DNA of 64,000 nt from Bacteroides faecalis (lineage in GTDB: Bacteria > Bacteroidota > Bacteroidia > Bacteroidales > Bacteroidaceae). Both the position numbers and the translations under genes were made by a program. Of this stretch, positions 54,473 through 64,000 are shown in pieces. The notes under the pieces were generated by a model. That model was not told where the DNA came from, did no database searches, and saw only the letters and a program-made list of their open reading frames with translations. The stretch lies in NCBI RefSeq assembly GCF_003865075.1, contig NZ_BHWB01000003.1, positions 62,001 to 126,000 of the forward strand. The letters are read 5' to 3'. Within the stretch, counting starts at the first letter, position 1. Each line of letters starts with the position of its first letter.

Positions 54473-55111
54473 TTAATTTAGTAACTCTGCCAAAGAGTTC
54501 ATAATGATTCGGTGAGGGTATGCTTTGAGTTCGTTGGCGGTAGTCATTCCATTGAGAACTCCGGCAAAATCTACTCCGGCATTTTGGGCTGTTTCGGCAT
54601 CTACAGTGCTGTCTCCCACATATAAAGTTTCATTTTGAGTACTTTTTAGATGTTCTAATGCAAACTGTACTCCTTCGGCTGACGGTTTTGCCGCTTTTAC
54701 ATCTTCTCCACCGACAACAATGTCAAAAAAATCCTCCGGAAGATAATTATTCAGATAATCCAGTATCCGGAAACGATATTTAGTAGAAATGATTCCGATA
54801 CGTGCTCCCCGTTTTTTAAGTTCTTTCAGAGTGGGCAACGTTTCGGGAAAAAGAATAGTGTTGGCATTCATATGTATATCTGCTTCTTTTCTGTATTCCA
54901 GTCGAAAAGCAGTTAGTTGTTCGGGATCTGTAATGCCGGTGAGGATACTAAAAGACTCTTCCAACGTTTTACCGATTGTTCGTTTGATGGCTTCGTCGGT
55001 TACATCAGTGTACTGATGACGGGTAAGTACTATTCTGAAACAGGTGACAATGCCATGTGATGAATCGGCTAACGTATAGTCAAAGTCGAATAAATAGGTT
55101 TTATAGTCCAT
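54473..55111 (-). CDS. HAD-family hydrolase (phosphoglycolate phosphatase-like)
   Basis: A 212-residue HAD protein. Motif I is FDFDYTLADSS (nucleophile Asp), motif II IGIISTKYR, motif III/IV KAAKPSAEGVQFALE with GDSTVDAETAQNAGV. The cap has four or more helices (residues 20-90). Substrate is not readable. ATG 55111 is preferred to the frame to 55129. Last gene of the six-gene operon beginning with the M16 peptidase. Confidence 0.85.
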   Translation of the reverse strand: MDYKTYLFDFDYTLADSSHGIVTCFRIVLTRHQYTDVTDEAIKRTIGKTLEESFSILTGITDPEQLTAFRLEYRKEADIHMNANTILFPETLPTLKELKKRGARIGIISTKYRFRILDYLNNYLPEDFFDIVVGGEDVKAAKPSAEGVQFALEHLKSTQNETLYVGDSTVDAETAQNAGVDFAGVLNGMTTANELKAYPHRIIMNSLAELLN

Positions 55112-55148
55112 TGGAAAACTTTTCTGCAAAAGTACTAAAATCCTATTT

Positions 55149-56033
55149 CTATTTTACAGGTTCAACCGTATATCCTTGTTTTTTCAGTAAGTTTAGCACT
55201 CCTTTTTTACCCGGAAGATGTAAAGCACCGACAGCTACGAAAGTTGGAGCAGTTTTCATAATATTGGGTAATTTCTTTGCCCATGCCTGATTGCGGTTGT
55301 AAATCATGGCATCGTCTTCGCCGGGGAGTGGATCACATTGATCTCCTTTGCGCTCCTCACTGAGACTGAGCATAGAAGTCAGATCTTGTTTTGAATAGGC
55401 ATCTGTCACCTTTTTCAAAATATCTATTGATTCATCCATATTATTAAGTACACACATTAATAACTGTGCCTGGCGTTTTAATGAAGTACCATTAAATAGC
55501 AAGTTAAATTGGAAGTCTACTGTTTCTAAGCCTCCTACCTTTTTACCCTTTTGAATAGCTAGGTTTTGAAAATAGGTATCGAGTTGTTCTTGTGGATTAA
55601 AGTTCTGGATGTGTTTTATATAGGCTATTACTATTATATTATTTTGTATAGCGGATGGCTTTAGTTTAGGTACCAGTGTTAAGTCCATCATCAGGTATTC
55701 CTTGCAAAATTTGTTAGCTGTTTCAAAATCAGCAGCTGAAAGGAGTGACATTAACGTTGTATCACTTTCGGTCATCATCATCTTTTGCATTCTCTGCATA
55801 GCGGCAGGTGTTTGTGTATCTGATATTTTCAATTCTCCGTATACTTGCAGCGTTTCGTCTAATGCTTTTTGTAGACCGGCAATGCTATCTTTGATGCTGA
55901 GTGGAGCTAAATGATGTGTACCTATTATATAGGAAGGTTTTTCAAGGTCGTTTCCTGATATTTTCCATAACAGTTGTGCATTTGCACTAAGCGATATGCA
56001 TATCAAGATAACTGCTGCAATGAATGATTTCAT
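55149..56033 (-). CDS. TraB/GumN family secreted protein
   Basis: A 294-residue exported protein (signal peptide to SLSANAQ). LWKISGNDLEKPSYIIGTHHLAP, AFQxx-like helical core and the C-terminal PTFVAVGALHLPGKKGVLNLLKKQGYTVEPV are the TraB/GumN (PrgY-like) pattern, with paired GxH-type motifs that may be metal-binding. The family includes proposed proteases; activity here is not shown. Shares its operon with the NlpC/P60 and ABC genes. Confidence 0.8.
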   Translation of the reverse strand: MKSFIAAVILICISLSANAQLLWKISGNDLEKPSYIIGTHHLAPLSIKDSIAGLQKALDETLQVYGELKISDTQTPAAMQRMQKMMMTESDTTLMSLLSAADFETANKFCKEYLMMDLTLVPKLKPSAIQNNIIVIAYIKHIQNFNPQEQLDTYFQNLAIQKGKKVGGLETVDFQFNLLFNGTSLKRQAQLLMCVLNNMDESIDILKKVTDAYSKQDLTSMLSLSEERKGDQCDPLPGEDDAMIYNRNQAWAKKLPNIMKTAPTFVAVGALHLPGKKGVLNLLKKQGYTVEPVK

Positions 56034-56059
56034 GACTCTTACTGTTTAAAAGTTGATGA

Positions 56060-56572
56060 TTATTGTATCCTTCCACCGGATATCCAATGTTTGGTATAGT
56101 AATCTTCATTTAGATTACTGACTATAACTCCTTTACTGGTGCTGGCATGGATGAATTTCCCGTTTTTTAGATAAATTCCCACGTGAGCCACTTTTTTTCC
56201 GGAGTTTCTGCTGGTAAAGAATACGAGATCACCTTCTCTGAGATTCCGTTTGTTGACTTTATTACTTTTCTTTTTCAAGTCTTCCGTCTTTCGTGGAAGT
56301 TGGGTACGATAGACTTTCCGGTAGACTTGATAAGTAAGTCCTGAACAATCTGTCCCTCTTTTTGAATCTCCACCGCTACGATAGGGAACACCTATCCAGT
56401 CGGCCGATTCCATATAAAGTTTATGATTATCTTCAAGATTAATATCAACTCCTAAACGGATAGAGGCCTTTGCTAATGCTTTATAATCCAGACGAGGGGC
56501 GGAAGTACGGCAAGAACTAAAACTTATGATCAGTCCTAATAGTAAAATGGATTGTAAAAAGAGTTTTTTCAT
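56060..56572 (-). CDS. NlpC/P60 (C40) cell-wall peptidase lipoprotein
   Basis: A 170-residue lipoprotein (leader ending in FSSC). The catalytic Cys is in GTDCSGLTYQVYRK (about residue 75), the His in KVAHVGIYLKNGKFIHAS and a further His at the end of that segment. The family cleaves D-Glu-mDAP bonds in peptidoglycan. It lacks the SH3 domains of larger relatives. Operon partner of the TraB/GumN protein, 26 bases away. Confidence 0.9.
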   Translation of the reverse strand: MKKLFLQSILLLGLIISFSSCRTSAPRLDYKALAKASIRLGVDINLEDNHKLYMESADWIGVPYRSGGDSKRGTDCSGLTYQVYRKVYRTQLPRKTEDLKKKSNKVNKRNLREGDLVFFTSRNSGKKVAHVGIYLKNGKFIHASTSKGVIVSNLNEDYYTKHWISGGRIQ

Positions 56573-56594
56573 GGTTTCTCGCTGTTAATCGGGG

Positions 56595-57299
56595 TTATTC
56601 TTTTATGTTGAAATAATCTTCTAACTCCTGTTCGGCAGAATTGTTTTCATTAATGATATCTTTTATAATAATACCATTTTCCTGTAAAGCAATGCGTGGA
56701 CATACGTCTATAATATGGTTTAGATTATGGCTGGAGATAATAACAGTAGCTTGATGTTCCTCATTATATTTTTTGAGTAAATGCTTGATGACAGATTGCG
56801 AACTAGGATCGAGGAAATTGAATGGTTCATCTAAAATCAGCAATTGCGGGTGATGAAGCATGGCAGCGATAATACCGATTTTTTGTTTATTACCGGCCGA
56901 ATAGTTACGAATATACTTTTTTTGCCCGATTATTTCTCCGCTCATGAAACGCTCGAAAGGGAGGAGTCGCTCATTTACTTCTTCTTTGTTCAATCCATAT
57001 ACTTTACCGATGAAATAAAAATATTCTTCCGGAGTAAGATAATCAATCAGGAAACTATAATCGATAAAAGCTCCGGTGAAGTTTTTCCAGTCTTCGCTTT
57101 GACTGACGTCAATACCATTGATGATCACTTTTCCTTTGTCTGCTTTCAATAAATCCAGCATTAACCGGAAAAGTGTTGTTTTACCGGCACCATTATTTCC
57201 TACCAGACCAAGCATATCACCTTGATTAAGCTCGTAATGTTCTATATCAATAGCTACCTTTGAACCAAAGTTCTTTTTAAGATTATCAATGTTAATCAC
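56595..57299 (-). CDS. ABC transporter ATP-binding protein
   Basis: A 234-residue ATPase. Walker A GLVGNNGAGKTTLFRLM, the signature NYSAGNKQKIGIIAAMLH, and Walker B QLLILDEPFNFLDPSS are present, with the H-loop IISSHNLNHI. It pairs with the membrane protein at 57338-58828 (38-base gap). Cargo is unknown. Confidence 0.9.
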   Translation of the reverse strand: MINIDNLKKNFGSKVAIDIEHYELNQGDMLGLVGNNGAGKTTLFRLMLDLLKADKGKVIINGIDVSQSEDWKNFTGAFIDYSFLIDYLTPEEYFYFIGKVYGLNKEEVNERLLPFERFMSGEIIGQKKYIRNYSAGNKQKIGIIAAMLHHPQLLILDEPFNFLDPSSQSVIKHLLKKYNEEHQATVIISSHNLNHIIDVCPRIALQENGIIIKDIINENNSAEQELEDYFNIKE

Positions 57300-57337
57300 G
57301 GTTTTCAGTATTTTAGGGGTTATTGTTTCATGTATAT

Positions 57338-58828
57338 TTATTGGCGGCTGTTTCTGAAACCTTCCATATTTTCATATCGGTGTTTCATAAAGCGCTGATA
57401 TATGTTTCTTATCCAGTATGGTGAAGACAAGATGAATCCCAGCCCAATTATTAAAAGTGTGATATGAGCTATTGTTTCTCCAAATAATGCATTCAATGCA
57501 CTATATAAAAGTAGGGGAACTCCAAAAGCACATAAACTAATGATTATCTGAATACCGCCGTTGCTCTGGCGAGTGGTCACTTTTTCGTTCAGTGGAATCG
57601 TTTGTTTGTTGTAAACAACTAACTGTAGATTACAAAAATAGATGAATCCTATTGTATAGAAAAACCAGGAGAAAGCTCCCAGTAAAGTCAATTTGTTCAT
57701 TATGATAGCTGGAATCATCAATGTGAATGGTATAATTTCTCCTATGCTATACACATAATATTTAGCTCTCAATAGACTTAGGATAGATCCTTTACGGGAC
57801 ATCATTCCATCCAGATAGTTTCCTTCAAATGACATCGTTCGTATAAGAATGATCATTCCAAATACACTGAAATTGTATATGGCAATGAAGGTGGGCATAA
57901 AACCTCCATCATAAAGGTTTGAAAAGCTTAGTACACAGCTAAACATAATAATTAAAACGAAAGTGTTACGTAACAAACCTTTGCAGCTGCGATTGCGTAA
58001 AAGCATTTTTAATTCTAGTCGCATATATTCTCCCACTTCCCCATAACGCTCGAAGAACTTATAGTCGGAGACATGTTTAATTTTTGAATCGTTTGTTTTT
58101 GCCAGTTCAGCATAGATGAGACCGGAAATGACTCTGCGGTTAATCCACCATAAAATAGCTATAATAAGTATCGTACCCAGAAAATAAAGGATATTCCCTT
58201 CCATATATCCATCTCCCAAATCTATCAGAAAAGAAGATACCGGACTATCGGGAATAATAAGTAGAAAAGTGATCCCGCCATAAAAAGCGACAGGAAGCAA
58301 TATCCACCAAATACGTTCATTGATAAGTGTGCGGCAAAGCAAATACCAGTAGTTGTTTATAAGAATAATGAGCCAGATACCTATAAGATAGCTGATAACA
58401 CCTAAAACACCAAAGAATTTTGTAATTGTGAGGAAGGAAAAAGGGACAAAGAGAAACAACCAGAATAGATTGAATAAGCTTAGTCCGGAACGTAAAAGTA
58501 AAAAATCGATGATACGTTTTTTTTTAACCGGCAACAGGAGGTAAGGTTTTACCTCCTGGGTCGGTGTTTTTTGAAACGGAATACGCAACAGGAAATCCAG
58601 TGCCAGAATAAAAATCAGGGCGATGCCGTTCATTACATGATATGGTTCCCAATTGGGAACCATATTTGTAAACGAAGAGGCAAGTATTGTACCGAAGAAT
58701 ATCAAGTAACCGGCCCAACCGGCCGCCATTACATAGCTGATAATTTTACCCGCTAAATTCTCCTCATACATCGGATGTCGCCTGGCAGCAAGCCGTCCAT
58801 GTCTGCGTAATTCGTTAAATATTATCAT
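57338..58828 (-). CDS. DUF5687 family ABC transporter permease
   Basis: A 496-residue polytopic protein with about eleven transmembrane helices, of the DUF5687 type found with ABC ATPases in Bacteroidota. The conserved cytoplasmic segment EYMRLELKMLLRNRSCKG near residue 268 is typical. It probably forms a transporter with the downstream ATPase. The substrate cannot be read. Confidence 0.8.
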   Translation of the reverse strand: MIIFNELRRHGRLAARRHPMYEENLAGKIISYVMAAGWAGYLIFFGTILASSFTNMVPNWEPYHVMNGIALIFILALDFLLRIPFQKTPTQEVKPYLLLPVKKKRIIDFLLLRSGLSLFNLFWLFLFVPFSFLTITKFFGVLGVISYLIGIWLIILINNYWYLLCRTLINERIWWILLPVAFYGGITFLLIIPDSPVSSFLIDLGDGYMEGNILYFLGTILIIAILWWINRRVISGLIYAELAKTNDSKIKHVSDYKFFERYGEVGEYMRLELKMLLRNRSCKGLLRNTFVLIIMFSCVLSFSNLYDGGFMPTFIAIYNFSVFGMIILIRTMSFEGNYLDGMMSRKGSILSLLRAKYYVYSIGEIIPFTLMIPAIIMNKLTLLGAFSWFFYTIGFIYFCNLQLVVYNKQTIPLNEKVTTRQSNGGIQIIISLCAFGVPLLLYSALNALFGETIAHITLLIIGLGFILSSPYWIRNIYQRFMKHRYENMEGFRNSRQ

Positions 58829-58849
58829 ACAGTTGATCGTTGAAGAATA

Positions 58850-61708
58850 TTATTTATCTGCTTTCTTAATATCTTCTTCAGGTACAGTCATAGTGACTTG
58901 AATTTCATTCTTCTGCTTCAGCAATTTGTCAAGGAATACCTTTACATCTTTTGCTGTCATGTTGTTAATCAACTCTTCATACCCTTTTGTTGAATCAATG
59001 CCACTGTAGAAATATGCATTCAAGTTACTTAGCCAATAGCTGTTTTCTTTTTGTGCATCTTTGTAATTCTTCAGCATATATTCTTTGATCTTTTGCATGT
59101 GTTCTTCAGACGGGCCTTCTTTAGCCATTTTTTGAAGCTGCTCGGTTACGATACTTGCCAATTTGGCTTTCTTAACCGGATCAGGATCAGTCTGGAATAC
59201 AATCTGCAAAGTAAGCTCTTCCTTCGGATACTGGCTAAGACTACCATTGCAATTTACACCGTATGTACCACCTTCTTTTTCACGGATTTCGGCTGTGTAA
59301 ACCATATCCAATGCTTGTTCAAGGAAGCTGAGAGTTATGTTGTTACGCAAGTCATATTTGCATTTTCCGCTGAATAGGAACATGATAGTTGCCATTGGAG
59401 TTTCCTGTTTCTTAGCAAACTCTTTCTTGTAGTTTCCTTTACGGATATTCATCTTCGTATCTTTGAAAGTCTCTTTGCGATTGATAGCAGGTAGACCTCC
59501 CAGATATTTAGCAATTAAAGGTTTAACTTCTTCGATATTGATATTACCTACAAAATAGAATTTGAAGTCGCTTGCATCTTTGAAGCGGTCCATATACATT
59601 TCGATGATACGATCGTAATTGATATTGTCAACCATTTCTTCTTTTAGATCCAACATACGAGGATGGTTACCATATAGAATATGAGATACGGTATCCTGGA
59701 ATGCTTTCATCGGATTGGCATCTTTATTTTGTAAAGCAGCTTTTAGACGATTCTTGTATGATTCGAATGCTTCGTTATCCTTGCGTGGAGCAGTGAAAGA
59801 CAAATAAGTCAGTTGCATCATTGTTTCAAAGTCTCTTGGAGGGCAGCTTCCTGAAACAGATTCTGTCAATGAACTTACTGATGTACCTACAGAAGCGCGT
59901 TTACCTGCAAGAGCTTTGCTCAATTCAACTTTATTGAAGTTGCCGAGACCGCCTACTGTTGCTACGCTGTTAATCTGAGAGATATCCAGAATTTCATTAT
60001 CCGGGAATAAGCTGGTACCACCGAAGCTAATGCCTTGCATTAAGATTTGGTCAGCTTTAAAATCTGTCGGTTTGATATATACAGTCACACCATTAGAAAG
60101 TACTAATTTAGTTGATCCATAGATTTCTCCACTATTTTCAGAAACAATTGTTCCACCTTTTGGCTCTTCTGAAAGCAAAGGCTCAGTAGAAACTTTATCC
60201 TCATACGCTTTAACATCGAGTGTTTTAGTTTCTTTCAACCATGTAGCAATTTCTTCTTTAGTTGGATATTTCATACCTTCTTTTTCAGGACCTGCCATCA
60301 TAACTACCTGATTGTTATCAGTGAGCAGCTGTCCCATGATTTGGTTGATATATTCAACTGTAATTTGTGGAGCTAATTGTTTGATGATCGCACATTCAGC
60401 TTCAAGACCCGGGATTGGTTCATTGTCGAGGAAGCTGTTAACATATTCGTCTACAAAACCACCGCTCTTTCTCTTATCACGTTCATTATAAGCTGTCTCG
60501 ATAGCTTGCAGGTAATTAGCGCGTGCACGTTCGTACTCTGTTGCAGTAAATCCGAAACGACGTGCGCGTTCAGCTTCTTGCAGTACAGTCTTCATAGCCA
60601 GCTCAATACCGTCCAATTTGCTGCTACCACTCAAAGTGAAGGCTTCTTTGGTTTTGGCAAGGAAGAAGTTGCCATAACCGGCATTTGCGCTTGTGAAAGG
60701 AGGTTCAGCTGTTTGGATCAGTTCTGCCAAACGAGTGTTCAACATGGTGATTGCCATATTCAACATATACTGAGTTGCATAATAATTGACAGTATTCTTT
60801 ATTGAATCCGGAGTGGCTTCATGTTTGTAGAAGATGTTGAAAGAAGGAGTTTTCACTTCTTTATCCGTACCAATATAGATCAGAGGTTCCTGGTTGTCTG
60901 GTACCGGATAATAGATGCGTTCTGCCGGGCTTGTCGGAGCTTTTACATCGGCGAACACCTTCTTCAATTTAGCTTCGATATCGTCTACATTAATGTCACC
61001 TACAATTACAATTCCTTGTAAATCAGGGCGATACCATTTTGCGTAATATTCGCGAATGTCCTGATAAGGGAAGTTATTAATAACATCGATGCTTCCGATA
61101 GGCATACAATCGGAATATTTAGAATCTGGGAACAAGGTAGGCAGAGCATCAGTCATGATACGTTGCATTCCACTGTTACGGCTTCTCCATTCTTCACGAA
61201 TCACACCACGTTCTTTGTCGATTTCTTTGTCGAGCAATTTGATAGCGCTTGACCAGTCGTGCAGAATAAGCAGACAAGAGTCTACTACATTTATATTTTC
61301 AGTAGGAACATTACTGATGTTGTAAACTGTTTGATCAACGCTGGTGTATGCATTCAGGTTAGTGCCGAATTTAATACCTTTGGTTTCACACCAAGGGATG
61401 ATACCTAATCCATTTTCATCACCCGGGAAATTTTTAGTTCCGTTAAAAGCCATATGTTCCAGAAAGTGGGCCAAACCACGTTGCTGTGGTTCTTCAAGAA
61501 TAGAACCTACTTTTTGTGCGATGTAGAATTCCGCACGTTTTTCCGGGAGTGCGTTGTGACGAATGTAATAAGTAAGCCCGTTGTCCAGTTTACCAATGCG
61601 GACATCTTTGTCCACAGGTAGCGTTTGCATGGGCTGTGCAAACACGAATTGGAAATTGCAGCATATCGTTAAGACTGCAATAAATAATCCACGTAATAAA
61701 TGTTTCAT
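58850..61708 (-). CDS. M16 family zinc metallopeptidase (pitrilysin-like)
   Basis: A 952-residue exported peptidase (signal peptide FCNFQFVFAQ). The inverse zinc motif HFLEHMAFNGT (HxxEH, about residue 83-92) and the downstream EIDKERGVIREEW give the zinc ligands. The second, inactive half is present. A periplasmic role in breaking peptides is likely. It starts the six-gene minus-strand operon. Confidence 0.92.
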   Translation of the reverse strand: MKHLLRGLFIAVLTICCNFQFVFAQPMQTLPVDKDVRIGKLDNGLTYYIRHNALPEKRAEFYIAQKVGSILEEPQQRGLAHFLEHMAFNGTKNFPGDENGLGIIPWCETKGIKFGTNLNAYTSVDQTVYNISNVPTENINVVDSCLLILHDWSSAIKLLDKEIDKERGVIREEWRSRNSGMQRIMTDALPTLFPDSKYSDCMPIGSIDVINNFPYQDIREYYAKWYRPDLQGIVIVGDINVDDIEAKLKKVFADVKAPTSPAERIYYPVPDNQEPLIYIGTDKEVKTPSFNIFYKHEATPDSIKNTVNYYATQYMLNMAITMLNTRLAELIQTAEPPFTSANAGYGNFFLAKTKEAFTLSGSSKLDGIELAMKTVLQEAERARRFGFTATEYERARANYLQAIETAYNERDKRKSGGFVDEYVNSFLDNEPIPGLEAECAIIKQLAPQITVEYINQIMGQLLTDNNQVVMMAGPEKEGMKYPTKEEIATWLKETKTLDVKAYEDKVSTEPLLSEEPKGGTIVSENSGEIYGSTKLVLSNGVTVYIKPTDFKADQILMQGISFGGTSLFPDNEILDISQINSVATVGGLGNFNKVELSKALAGKRASVGTSVSSLTESVSGSCPPRDFETMMQLTYLSFTAPRKDNEAFESYKNRLKAALQNKDANPMKAFQDTVSHILYGNHPRMLDLKEEMVDNINYDRIIEMYMDRFKDASDFKFYFVGNINIEEVKPLIAKYLGGLPAINRKETFKDTKMNIRKGNYKKEFAKKQETPMATIMFLFSGKCKYDLRNNITLSFLEQALDMVYTAEIREKEGGTYGVNCNGSLSQYPKEELTLQIVFQTDPDPVKKAKLASIVTEQLQKMAKEGPSEEHMQKIKEYMLKNYKDAQKENSYWLSNLNAYFYSGIDSTKGYEELINNMTAKDVKVFLDKLLKQKNEIQVTMTVPEEDIKKADK

Positions 61709-61933
61709 GTTTTATATTTAATTAAAAAAAATATTCTTGTTCTATTAGTTTCGCTAGTCATATATGTTAAACCAATAATGTATTATTCTTTATGATAACT
61801 TATTTTATTCCGGTTTATCTTATTCCGAGCTTGATCATTAAAACCTTTAACTGATTTCTCTGTTCGATCAAATTTCTAACAATGTCTGTAACATCTTAAG
61901 ACTGATCGTAAATGTCTCATCGCTTGATATATA

Positions 61934-62734
61934 TTATTTGACAGCTTCCCGTATTCTTACTAGTTTAGTCAATAATCCTTCTAATAAGTCCAGTTTCAGC
62001 ATATTAGCCCCATCACTTTTGGCTACTGCCGGGTTTTCGTGAGTTTCAATAAATAGTCCGTCGGCGCCTACGGCAATACCTGCTTTTGCAACAGTTTCAA
62101 TCAGTTGTGGCATTCCGCCTGTCACACCATTGGTCTGATTCGGTTGTTGTAATGAGTGAGTAACATCCAATATTACAGGATAACCGAATGATTGCATTTC
62201 AGGAATACCACGATAATCAATTACTAAATCCTGATAACCGAAAGTCGTACCACGTTCAGTCAGCATCACATTTTTGTTTCCAGCTTCCACCACTTTATCT
62301 GCTGCAAATTGCATAGCGATAGGAGAGAGGAACTGTCCTTTTTTGATATTTATAATTTTCCCGGTTTTTGCAGCTGCAATCAGAAGATCGGTTTGACGGC
62401 AAAGAAATGCTGGAATCTGGAGTATGTCTACATATTCTGCGGCCATTTCTGCTTCGTCGGCTGCATGAATGTCTGTTACGGTAGGAACACCAAAAGTATC
62501 ATGTACCTTTTTCAATATTTTGAGTGCTTTCTCATCACCGATACCCATAAAAGAATCCATACGTGAACGGTTTGCTTTGCGGTAAGAACCTTTGAAAACA
62601 TAAGGAATCTTCAGAGATTCAGTGATTTTGACTACACGTTCTGCAATACGCATTGCCATATCTTCGCCTTCTATCACACATGGACCTGCCAGCAGAAAGA
62701 AATTATTGGCAGGATTGTTTTTAAGTTCTATCAT
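61934..62734 (-). CDS. kdsA: 3-deoxy-8-phosphooctulonate (KDO-8-phosphate) synthase
   Basis: A 266-residue enzyme that joins PEP and arabinose-5-phosphate for LPS core synthesis. LLAGPCVIEG, FKGSYRKANRSRMDSF (Asn at the metal-site position suggests the metal-independent type) and LTERGTTFGYQDLVIDYRG are typical. TDIHAADEAEMAAEYVD fits the substrate loop. Confidence 0.96.
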   Translation of the reverse strand: MIELKNNPANNFFLLAGPCVIEGEDMAMRIAERVVKITESLKIPYVFKGSYRKANRSRMDSFMGIGDEKALKILKKVHDTFGVPTVTDIHAADEAEMAAEYVDILQIPAFLCRQTDLLIAAAKTGKIINIKKGQFLSPIAMQFAADKVVEAGNKNVMLTERGTTFGYQDLVIDYRGIPEMQSFGYPVILDVTHSLQQPNQTNGVTGGMPQLIETVAKAGIAVGADGLFIETHENPAVAKSDGANMLKLDLLEGLLTKLVRIREAVK

Positions 62735-62823
62735 TTTAGTATTTACAAATTACGAGTTACAAAATTACAGTCTTTTTAATTAATAGGATTAAACAGATAG
62801 GTTCATTTTACTCTATTTATCGC

Positions 62824-63750
62824 TTATTTAGGAATAATCAGTGTTGTCTTCTCTAAAAGCACACCTATTTCTAACGGGAAATGTTTTGGTAAAAGACGAC
62901 CATCTAAATCTACGGAAGCATTTTGTGCACGTAGCACTTTAACTTTCCGTGTCCGGTAACTTTTCACCGTCTTATGATTCAAAATTCTTCCTTGAATCAA
63001 CATCCAAAGCCCGGAAATGATTTGCAGAAATTCCGGCCGATAGATGACAGATACATCCAACCAGCCGTTATAGGGTACAGCACTTGGTGTTTGTCCCCAA
63101 CCCCATGCACTACCTACACAGACAGTCATGATACGCCCGCGGATATGTTCGTCATTGATCCGAAGATGCATACGATAGAGTTTCCGTTCAAATATCAATG
63201 AAAATAGTGCAGCTAAGTATGATAAAAATTTAACTCCCCAGAAACGTTTGGTCTGATCGGTGATTTTTACGATTCGTGCACCTAGACCAATATTGACAGC
63301 ATTAAGGAAATAGCGACGTTGATGATCTTGCCCATCATAGTAAGAGCAATACCCCACGTCTATTTTTTTGAGACGATGATTGATAATACAATCTACAGCT
63401 GTTTTATATTCGGTAGTAAGTCCCCAGTATTTGGCAAAGTCATTTCCAATTCCATTCGGAATAATACCAAGAGCGATATTATCCTTATCTTCAGCATCAG
63501 AGAGCATAATCCCATTGATAGCATCATTCAGCGCACCATCACCACCTACAATAACAATTGTACGATAACCATTATTAGCAAGAATTTTGGATAGACGTTC
63601 CACTGAACCGAAACCTTCGGATTGTACATAGTCATAATCGACACCTTTGCCGTCCATATACTCCTTGATCTCTTTCCATCGTTTCTGTACCTTGCGGGTA
63701 CCGGCTTTAGGGTTGTAAATAACTCCCCATTTTCCTGGTTCTACACTCAT
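62824..63750 (-). CDS. Diacylglycerol kinase-family lipid kinase (YegS/DgkB-like)
   Basis: A 308-residue kinase. The nucleotide motif IVIVGGDGALNDAINGIM is a variant of GGDGTxNE (Ala for Thr, Asp for Glu), with GIIPNGIGNDFAK as the second signature. It probably phosphorylates a lipid such as diacylglycerol. It lies 89 bases upstream of kdsA and 29 bases downstream of miaA. Confidence 0.85.
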   Translation of the reverse strand: MSVEPGKWGVIYNPKAGTRKVQKRWKEIKEYMDGKGVDYDYVQSEGFGSVERLSKILANNGYRTIVIVGGDGALNDAINGIMLSDAEDKDNIALGIIPNGIGNDFAKYWGLTTEYKTAVDCIINHRLKKIDVGYCSYYDGQDHQRRYFLNAVNIGLGARIVKITDQTKRFWGVKFLSYLAALFSLIFERKLYRMHLRINDEHIRGRIMTVCVGSAWGWGQTPSAVPYNGWLDVSVIYRPEFLQIISGLWMLIQGRILNHKTVKSYRTRKVKVLRAQNASVDLDGRLLPKHFPLEIGVLLEKTTLIIPK

Positions 63751-63779
63751 ATAAAACTAATAAATATGCGACAAAGATA

Positions 63780-64000
63780 CTAAAACTCTTGCAGTTTATC
63801 TAATACAAATGCTAACTTTTCTTCCATAGGTAGCTCAGCACTAATCCAATGGATGGTAAATCCTCTCCGTTCCATACCACGAAACCAGGTCATCTGACGC
63901 TTGGCAAACTGATGAATAGCTGTTTCCAAACCTGTGAACATCTCTTCATAAGTTAGTTTTCCTATGACATATAATGTCAGGTATTTATATTCCAAACCGT
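63780..64000 (-). CDS. miaA: tRNA dimethylallyltransferase, C-terminal part
   Basis: The last 72 codons of miaA, running off the right edge (its start is outside). IHQFAKRQMTWFRGMERR is the conserved end of isopentenyl-tRNA transferases, which modify A37 of tRNAs reading codons that begin with U. Bacteroides genomes often carry two miaA copies; the GMERRGFTIHWI form is probably one of these. Assigned from a short part only. Confidence 0.85.
   Translation of the reverse strand, partial: GLEYKYLTLYVIGKLTYEEMFTGLETAIHQFAKRQMTWFRGMERRGFTIHWISAELPMEEKLAFVLDKLQEF

Overview
This window looks like a chromosomal segment of a Bacteroides species (Bacteroidota). The evidence is the gene content (hybrid two-component regulator, DUF3256, DUF4270, DUF4847 and DUF5687 proteins, GH109, VirE/VapE-HU cassette), the modest G+C, and promoters of the Bacteroides type (TTTG, about 20 bases, TAnnTTTG). 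Three promoters or promoter boxes fit well: upstream of the HU gene, upstream of the two tRNAs, and upstream of rplU.

Layout. 1-4.2 kb: the 3' end of a hybrid two-component sensor with eroded kinase motifs, then truA, a drug/metabolite transporter and a DUF3256 protein. 4.2-8.2 kb (minus): a NahK-like sugar kinase, a YitT membrane protein, a GH109-like NAD-dependent glycosidase, and tRNA-Gly and tRNA-Tyr. 8.2-11 kb: ribH, a TPR membrane protein, and the divergent recF/DUF721 pair. 11.3-13.6 kb: an isolated, visibly G+C-rich GH78 rhamnosidase. 13.8-19.3 kb (minus): a packed operon of M3 peptidase, DUF4847 lipoprotein, dCMP deaminase, S41 protease and 5-FTHF cyclo-ligase, ending in a histidinol-phosphatase remnant. 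19.5-25.7 kb: GAPDH, mscL, two secreted proteins (one with a papain-like Cys/His pattern), guaA and an oxidoreductase.

25.7-35.3 kb is the accessory part: a three-gene AT-rich operon encoding a giant secreted lipase-like protein, a 98-bp MITE-like hairpin, then a 3.27-kb cassette (winged-helix protein, HU-like protein, VirE_N/VapE/DUF3874 ATPase) bounded by gap-free 104-bp inverted repeats and carrying 22-bp-spaced iterons at its central promoter. Next to it lies a TlpA-type thioredoxin gene broken by a single-base frameshift.

35.6-46.7 kb: a Crp-like regulator, MarC, rhomboid, the glycogen/alpha-glucan cluster (debranching enzyme, GT4, GH57, and on the other strand a GT5 N-domain protein plus DUF4270), then panC-panD. 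46.8-54.2 kb: an NfnAB-like fused flavoprotein, an alpha/beta-hydrolase remnant, serS, a GH2 enzyme, a beta-propeller gene cut by a 79-bp inverted-repeat element, and rplU-rpmA. 54.4-64 kb (all minus): a tandem palindrome array, a six-gene operon (M16 peptidase, ABC membrane and ATPase proteins, NlpC/P60, TraB/GumN, HAD), kdsA, a lipid kinase and the 3' end of miaA.

Most genes are housekeeping. The strongest candidate for something undescribed is the inverted-repeat-bounded VapE/HU/wHTH cassette with its iteron operator. All names rest on reading motifs by eye; no database search was run.
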